Shown: positions 31,785 through 35,464 of the stretch, piece after piece
Layout: each line of letters opens with the position of its first letter
Position numbering within the stretch: the first letter of the stretch is position 1
Assembly (NCBI GenBank): GCA_019423265.1
Contig: JAHZBS010000006.1
Span: 1 to 35,464, forward strand
Direction: 5' to 3'
Length of the DNA stretch: 35,464 nt
From: Clostridiales bacterium
GTDB lineage: Bacteria > Bacillota_A > Clostridia > Lachnospirales > Bianqueaceae
Notes under the pieces: model-generated
Told to the model about the DNA's origin: nothing
Seen by the model: the letters and a program-made list of their open reading frames with translations, nothing else
Database searches by the model: none
Translations under genes and position numbers: made by a program

Positions 31785-32687
31785 CTATCTACCCGTCAGG
31801 CATTCGCTCTGTCTCTGCTGAAAATGATAAAAAGCGCCCATCATCCCAGCATAATTTCGATGTTTTGCAAAGACTATCCGGGTGTGGGACGCAATCCCAG
31901 GAATCAGCCAGCGCTCCAGGGCCTTTTCCACTCTTTCTTTTATGTAATCCTCCTGCGCCATGATTCCGCCGCCAAGCACCACGATCTCGGGATTCAGCAC
32001 ACAGCATACGTTGGCGATCCCCTTTCCCAAAACGTCCGCCATCTCGTCAATCCCGCGGATACAAAGGGGATCGCCGCATTTTGCCATTTCAAAAATGCGG
32101 TATCCATCCCAGGCATCCTCCGCTTCCCCTTTCCAGGCTGCCACCTTGCGGATAAGACTGCTAGCCGCTCCTAATGTCTGGAAATCACTTCCATCCATAT
32201 ACATATAGCCCACTTCACAGGCGCTCCCGGAACACCCGCGGAAAACGCTTCCGTTCAGAATCATGCATCCGCCGATTCCCGTCCCCACCGTAAGCATCAG
32301 GGCCACGCGGCTCCCCTTTGCCGCCCCGGAAACATACTCTGCCAGTCCTGCACAGTTTACATCATTCTCTACTTCACATGGGATATGAAACCGCTGCTCC
32401 ATAGTCTCCTTGAACCGGGTTCCCGCGTAATCCGGAATTAACGGCGCGGCATAAAAGATTTCTCCCTTTTCAATATCCACCATTCCCGCGGTTGAAATGC
32501 AGATGCCGCTGATTTCTTCGGTCTTCTGATAGTCCTCTACAATCCGGATTGCCTTCTCAAGAATCCCAGAGCCACCCTTATCTGCCTCCGTTTTTCTCTG
32601 ACCGCTGCTGAGAATGGTCCCATTCTCTCCAATGACTCCGTGTTTGATCGCGGTTCCCCCGATGTCAATGCTCACGAATTTTCTCAT
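31785..32687 (-). CDS. ROK-family sugar kinase, candidate N-acetylmannosamine kinase (zinc-less)
   Basis: A 300-aa protein. The ATG at 32687 begins MRKFVSIDIGGTAIKHG, the phosphate-1 loop of ROK kinases. The catalytic Asp109 is in ENDVNC, phosphate-2 is VGTGIGG, and LGGGIMAQEDYI is the adenosine segment. The usual ROK zinc site is missing: EVGY replaces ExGH (Tyr161 in place of His) and the CxCGxxGC loop is absent. This is seen in a subset of Firmicutes ROK proteins. The start overlaps the end of NanE by 23 bases. The pair suggests phosphorylation of N-acetylmannosamine to the 6-phosphate used by NanE. There is no N-terminal helix-turn-helix, so it is a kinase rather than a ROK repressor. Substrate specificity is inferred from the neighbour. 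Confidence 0.82.
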   Translation of the reverse strand: MRKFVSIDIGGTAIKHGVIGENGTILSSGQRKTEADKGGSGILEKAIRIVEDYQKTEEISGICISTAGMVDIEKGEIFYAAPLIPDYAGTRFKETMEQRFHIPCEVENDVNCAGLAEYVSGAAKGSRVALMLTVGTGIGGCMILNGSVFRGCSGSACEVGYMYMDGSDFQTLGAASSLIRKVAAWKGEAEDAWDGYRIFEMAKCGDPLCIRGIDEMADVLGKGIANVCCVLNPEIVVLGGGIMAQEDYIKERVEKALERWLIPGIASHTRIVFAKHRNYAGMMGAFYHFQQRQSECLTGR

Positions 32688-33372
32688 TTTCCAATGCCTC
32701 TGCATAAGTCTTTGTAATAAGCTGCGGCCTTGTGATGGCGGAGCCGACCACAACGCTGAAAGCTCCCAGCTCTATGACACGTTTCGCCTTTTGAGGCGTA
32801 TTGATATTTCCCTCCACAATCACGCTGTGCTTTGCACCCGCCAGGATTTTTCTTACAATTTCGAAATCATTTGCTTCGATATGCATGTGGCGGCTTTGCT
32901 CTGTGTATCCCACGAGGGTAGTTCCAATAAAATCAAAGCCCATTTCATCCGCACGAAGCGCCTCTTCTGCGGTAGCGCAATCCGCCATGAGAAGCTGATC
33001 CGGATACCGATCTTTTATCTTACGAAAAAAATCGTCCAACGTTTCACTGCCCGGCCTCACACGCCCTGTTGCATCAACCGCGATGATCTCCGGTTTCACT
33101 TCCATAAGCTCATCGATTTCTTTCATGGTCGGCGTAATATAGACTCTGCTGTCCTCATACTCCCGTTTTACAATGCCGATGACCGGCAGATCCACCATTT
33201 TTTGAATCTCTTTGATATCTTCAATTGTATTGGCACGGATTCCGGCCGCGCCGCCTACCTTGGCCGCCAGCGCCATTCTTCCCATGATAGCGGAAGAGTG
33301 CAGCGGTTCCTCTGGCAATGCCTGACAGGAAACGATCAATTTACCCCTCAAATTTTGAACGATGGCATTCAT
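32665..33372 (-). CDS. nanE: N-acetylmannosamine-6-phosphate 2-epimerase
   Basis: A 235-aa TIM-barrel protein of the usual NanE length. It converts N-acetylmannosamine-6-phosphate to N-acetylglucosamine-6-phosphate in the cytosol. Landmarks: LRGKLIVSCQALPEEPLHSS at the N-terminus, catalytic Lys69 in GIVKREY, DATGRVRP, MADCATAEEAL, and Glu187 in VEGNINTP next to the phosphate-binding VVVGSAITRP. The start ATG at 33372 is favoured (GGAG 9-10 nt upstream); an in-frame ATG five codons earlier (33387) is possible. It is followed by and overlaps the ROK kinase, giving a NanE-NanK-like module. No sialate lyase, NagA or NagB is found in the window. Confidence 0.93.
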   Translation of the reverse strand: MNAIVQNLRGKLIVSCQALPEEPLHSSAIMGRMALAAKVGGAAGIRANTIEDIKEIQKMVDLPVIGIVKREYEDSRVYITPTMKEIDELMEVKPEIIAVDATGRVRPGSETLDDFFRKIKDRYPDQLLMADCATAEEALRADEMGFDFIGTTLVGYTEQSRHMHIEANDFEIVRKILAGAKHSVIVEGNINTPQKAKRVIELGAFSVVVGSAITRPQLITKTYAEALENEKIREH

Positions 33373-33401
33373 TGTAGTTCTCTCCATTTTCTCGCAATAA
33401 T

Positions 33402-34742
33402 CTATTCCGGCAGATACGCCCCTATTTCCCTCAATCTTTTTCTCAGAATCTCGGTGTCTAAGCAATTCACCGCGGCATGATCTTCCACTGCCATGGCCGC
33501 CGCCTGTCCGGCTGCTTGGCCAGTAATAAAACATCCCGGCATTGCCCTGACGGATGCCTGCATGTAATGGTCACAGCTGATACAGCGTCCCGCCACGAGA
33601 AGGTTGTCAAACCCCTTAGGCGTAAGACACCGGTAGGGTATGCCATAGCTCTCCCCTTCTTCCAATCCGCATCGGATCAACTCTTTATGTTCATCCGCAT
33701 CATTGCTGCCAATCGATGATGCATGGGCGTCGATCTCGTAATTATATCGTCCGATCTCATCTTCAAAAAAAGCCTTCCGCAGGAAATCCTCATAGGTTAA
33801 AACATAATCCCCCACAATACGGCGTGTCTCTCTGATTCCCATCAAGGCGCCACTGTCAATCGGAACGGCATTTTCAAAACCTTCCAGATACCTTCTATAA
33901 TATTCTTCGTATTCTTTCAGCATGGCCCGTCCCGCAAGCATTCCCTCTGTAAGAGACATTTCATCTGTCCCATCAATTGAAAAAATATGCCCGATATTGC
34001 CTCCGCCTACTGTTTGGCCCACCCGCCACATGCCCGGCAAATGAGGGTCGCATACGCTGATAACGCCATCCCCATATGCCTTCTGTAGCATTTTTCCATT
34101 TCTAGGTGACTTCCCGTGATACCCCTTTTCACGGGCTTTATCCCAGTCAATATCCGACCAAAGGCTACAGAGTGTTCCGGCCTGAACATTCCCTTTGCTG
34201 TCTCCATATGCGAATCTGGCGCCTGCGTAATAAGCTAAAACGCCATCGCCGGTGCAATCAATATATACCTCGGCTTCTATTGCAAAAATGGAACTTTGGC
34301 CGCTGCACACCACATACTCAATATGACTTCCTTTTCCGATTACATCAATCACTTTTGTAAAGAAGTGAACCTCCGTTCCACATCCAACTACAATATCATC
34401 ATATATCGTTTTCAGCTTTTCCGATACGATACTTATGCCTTCACGATTCAAAGCGCGATACTCATTGGTATCCGGACTTACGGCTCCCCTCTGGATACAT
34501 GTATCATGAATAAGCCTGCCGAATCCTCCCGCAAGAAAATTTTTGCCGTCCGTAAACATACAGAAGGCCGGAACACGGCCCATCGTCCCCATGCCGCCGA
34601 GAGCTCCACAGGCTTCCGCCAGAATCACTTTTTTGCCTGCCAGTGCCGCTGCCCACGCTGCGGCACAGCCCGAAGGCCCGCCCCCTGCGATAAAAATATC
34701 TGCCTGATAGCGCACCTCTATCTCTCTGCTGTATTGAATCAT
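33402..34742 (-). CDS. FAD-dependent oxidoreductase (FAD_oxidored family)
   Basis: A 446-aa protein. The Rossmann FAD-binding motif IAGGGPSGCAAAWAAALAGK opens the protein (about 16-36), with the acidic ribose-binding LAEA after it. Further family landmarks are GGMGTMGRVPAF, the EVYIDCTGDGVLAYYAGA segment typical of FAD_oxidored proteins, the RETRRIVGDY segment, and a C-terminal LVAGRCISCDHYMQASVRAM followed by TGQAAGQAAAMA. ATG 34742 was chosen because GGGAGG lies 8 nt upstream; ATG 34748 is only 2 nt from it. It is the first gene after the promoter at 34779 and heads the NanE-ROK-GH28-esterase operon. Members often oxidise sugar-related substrates in carbohydrate loci; the substrate here is unknown. 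Confidence 0.87.
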   Translation of the reverse strand: MIQYSREIEVRYQADIFIAGGGPSGCAAAWAAALAGKKVILAEACGALGGMGTMGRVPAFCMFTDGKNFLAGGFGRLIHDTCIQRGAVSPDTNEYRALNREGISIVSEKLKTIYDDIVVGCGTEVHFFTKVIDVIGKGSHIEYVVCSGQSSIFAIEAEVYIDCTGDGVLAYYAGARFAYGDSKGNVQAGTLCSLWSDIDWDKAREKGYHGKSPRNGKMLQKAYGDGVISVCDPHLPGMWRVGQTVGGGNIGHIFSIDGTDEMSLTEGMLAGRAMLKEYEEYYRRYLEGFENAVPIDSGALMGIRETRRIVGDYVLTYEDFLRKAFFEDEIGRYNYEIDAHASSIGSNDADEHKELIRCGLEEGESYGIPYRCLTPKGFDNLLVAGRCISCDHYMQASVRAMPGCFITGQAAGQAAAMAVEDHAAVNCLDTEILRKRLREIGAYLPE

Positions 34743-34778
34743 GCTCATATCCTCCCGGTAGTCCCTCCGATATACTCC

Positions 34779-34807
34779 ATTTTAAACGGCAGCCGCACTC
34801 TTAGCAA
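34779..34807 (-). promoter_or_regulatory. Promoter of the FAD-oxidoreductase operon
   Basis: On the minus strand, -35 TTGCTA (34807-34802), 17-bp spacer, -10 TAAAAT (34784-34779), 36 bases before the start codon. A non-consensus -35 with activator repeats immediately upstream suggests an activator-dependent promoter. Confidence 0.72.
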
Positions 34808-34810
34808 GTA

Positions 34811-34845
34811 CCAAAATGTTCCGGGCAAGACAAAATGTTTCGGGC
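34811..34845 (-). promoter_or_regulatory. Twin direct-repeat activator site, FAD-oxidoreductase operon
   Basis: AAAATGTTCCGGGC (34813-34826) and AAAATGTTTCGGGC (34832-34845) are direct repeats exactly 19 bp apart, differing at one base. The proximal CCAAAATG starts 3 bp from the -35, the same as at 29357. Candidate site for the AraC-type regulator. Confidence 0.7.
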
Positions 34846-34856
34846 AATCCAAACGC

Positions 34857-34898
34857 AATAAAATTCCCGCTAAGAATCTAGTTCTTAACGGGAATTTT
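34857..34898 (-). terminator. Intrinsic terminator overlapping the amidohydrolase 3' end
   Basis: On the minus strand AAAATTCCCG, one mismatch, TTAAGAA pairs with TTCTTA, CGGGAATTTT around a five-base loop, followed by TTTTATTG. The ascending arm encodes the last residues of the amidohydrolase (KIPVKN) and the stop codon lies in the loop. Confidence 0.82.
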
Positions 34899-35464
34899 CA
34901 GCAGCTCAGCGCCATTTTGATATAAAATTTTTTCTTTCACGCGATCCGATAAGTCCAGCCTGTCCAGCAGCTGAAATTCGCGCTCCGGAAGGGACACGGG
35001 ATAGTCGGTTCCAAACAGGATCCGATCCTCCCCGTGTCTCTCTATTATGTTTCGGCTCACAGCTGGATCTAATGCCCAGAGGGCGCTGGAGGTGTCCAGC
35101 CACAGATTCTCCCGCCCACATAGAGTCAGCGCATCGTCCCAGCGCGTGTATCCCCCAAGATGGGCGCCGATTACCTTTAACCGCGGAAACCGATCCATCA
35201 CCTTGGCAAGGCGCTGGGGTCTAGAGTATTCATACCGGGCATCCCCGAGGTGGACCATCAGCGGGACCTCCACCTGAGACAGATAGTCATAGGCGGGGTC
35301 CAGGCGCGGATCGTCAATGAAATACTCCTGCATATCCGGATGGATCTTGACTCCGCGGCACCCTTCCGCTAAAAACCGTGCAATCTCCCCTGTATTATCC
35401 TCATAGGCGGCGTGGATGGTGCCAAATCCAATGAGCTCGTCATCCAACACGCTCAACAGCCAAT
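34878..35464 (-). CDS. Amidohydrolase (Amidohydro_2 family), 5'-truncated by window edge
   Basis: The frame stays open to the last base of the window (residues WLLSVLDDELIGFGTI precede any good start), so only the C-terminal ~195 residues are present. Family landmarks: GVKIHPDMQEYF, LMVHLGDARYEYS, the metal-ligand-type histidine in VIGAHLGGYTRWDDA, WLDTSSALW, and LFGTDYPVS, with the aspartate that closes the Amidohydro_2 active site. These metal-dependent TIM-barrel hydrolases or decarboxylases act on lactones, amides or carboxylic acids. It is closed by its own terminator just before the FAD-oxidoreductase promoter, so it may belong to an upstream operon of the same locus. The substrate is unknown. 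Confidence 0.85.
   Translation of the reverse strand, partial: WLLSVLDDELIGFGTIHAAYEDNTGEIARFLAEGCRGVKIHPDMQEYFIDDPRLDPAYDYLSQVEVPLMVHLGDARYEYSRPQRLAKVMDRFPRLKVIGAHLGGYTRWDDALTLCGRENLWLDTSSALWALDPAVSRNIIERHGEDRILFGTDYPVSLPEREFQLLDRLDLSDRVKEKILYQNGAELLKIPVKN

Overview
The window looks like the chromosome of a gut-type Clostridia (Bacillota, probably Lachnospiraceae or Oscillospiraceae). The evidence is AGGAGG-type ribosome binding sites, near-consensus sigma-A promoters with intrinsic terminators, CUT1 sugar transporters of the LplB/LplC type without their own ATPase, and a mobilizable element with a large serine recombinase. This taxonomic placement is inference.

Left part (1 to about 6.1 kb): one end of an integrated mobilizable element. 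It carries a relaxase cut by the window edge, a hairpin-rich stretch, a cargo pair (a DUF1266 protein and a small membrane-anchored protein) behind a leader ORF and intrinsic terminator, a sigma-70-like regulator, a 58-aa protein and a large serine recombinase. The recombinase ends 40 bases before a gene that has lost its 5' half (methyltransferase tail plus DUF3795). The element therefore appears to have inserted into that gene, with the attachment junction near 6087-6125.

Middle part (6.7 to 13 kb): a decayed sugar permease remnant, a GH3 glycosidase, a tRNA-Val(GAC), then a plus-strand operon made of a PadR regulator, a HAAS-type membrane protein, a single-pass protein and a Sir2 deacylase. 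The Sir2 gene overlaps tail to tail with a monoacylglycerol-lipase-like hydrolase that has its own consensus promoter.

Right part (13 to 35.5 kb, all minus strand): a Gram-positive polysaccharide utilization locus. In transcription order it holds an amidohydrolase (partial), [FAD oxidoreductase, NanE, ROK kinase, GH28, esterase], [solute-binding lipoprotein, two permeases, AraC-type membrane regulator, DUF5107-TPR protein], then [GH106-like, a 1435-aa DUF6067/GH123-like protein, EamA-type transporter]. The inferred flow is: extracellular glycan fragments are bound and imported by the ABC system, deacylated and cut by GH28, GH106-like, DUF6067 and DUF5107 proteins, and an N-acetylmannosamine-like product is phosphorylated by the ROK kinase and epimerised by NanE.

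The most interesting signal is regulatory. The two main promoters of the locus (before the FAD oxidoreductase and before the binding protein) share the same layout: two direct copies of an AAAATGT-core motif exactly 19 bp apart, with the proximal copy exactly 3 bp from the -35 hexamer. This is the expected geometry for an AraC-family activator, and one is encoded in the second operon. A second notable signal is the AGCA-tract leader ahead of the cargo pair: one repeat unit more or less would move the leader's reading frame through, or stop it before, the terminator.
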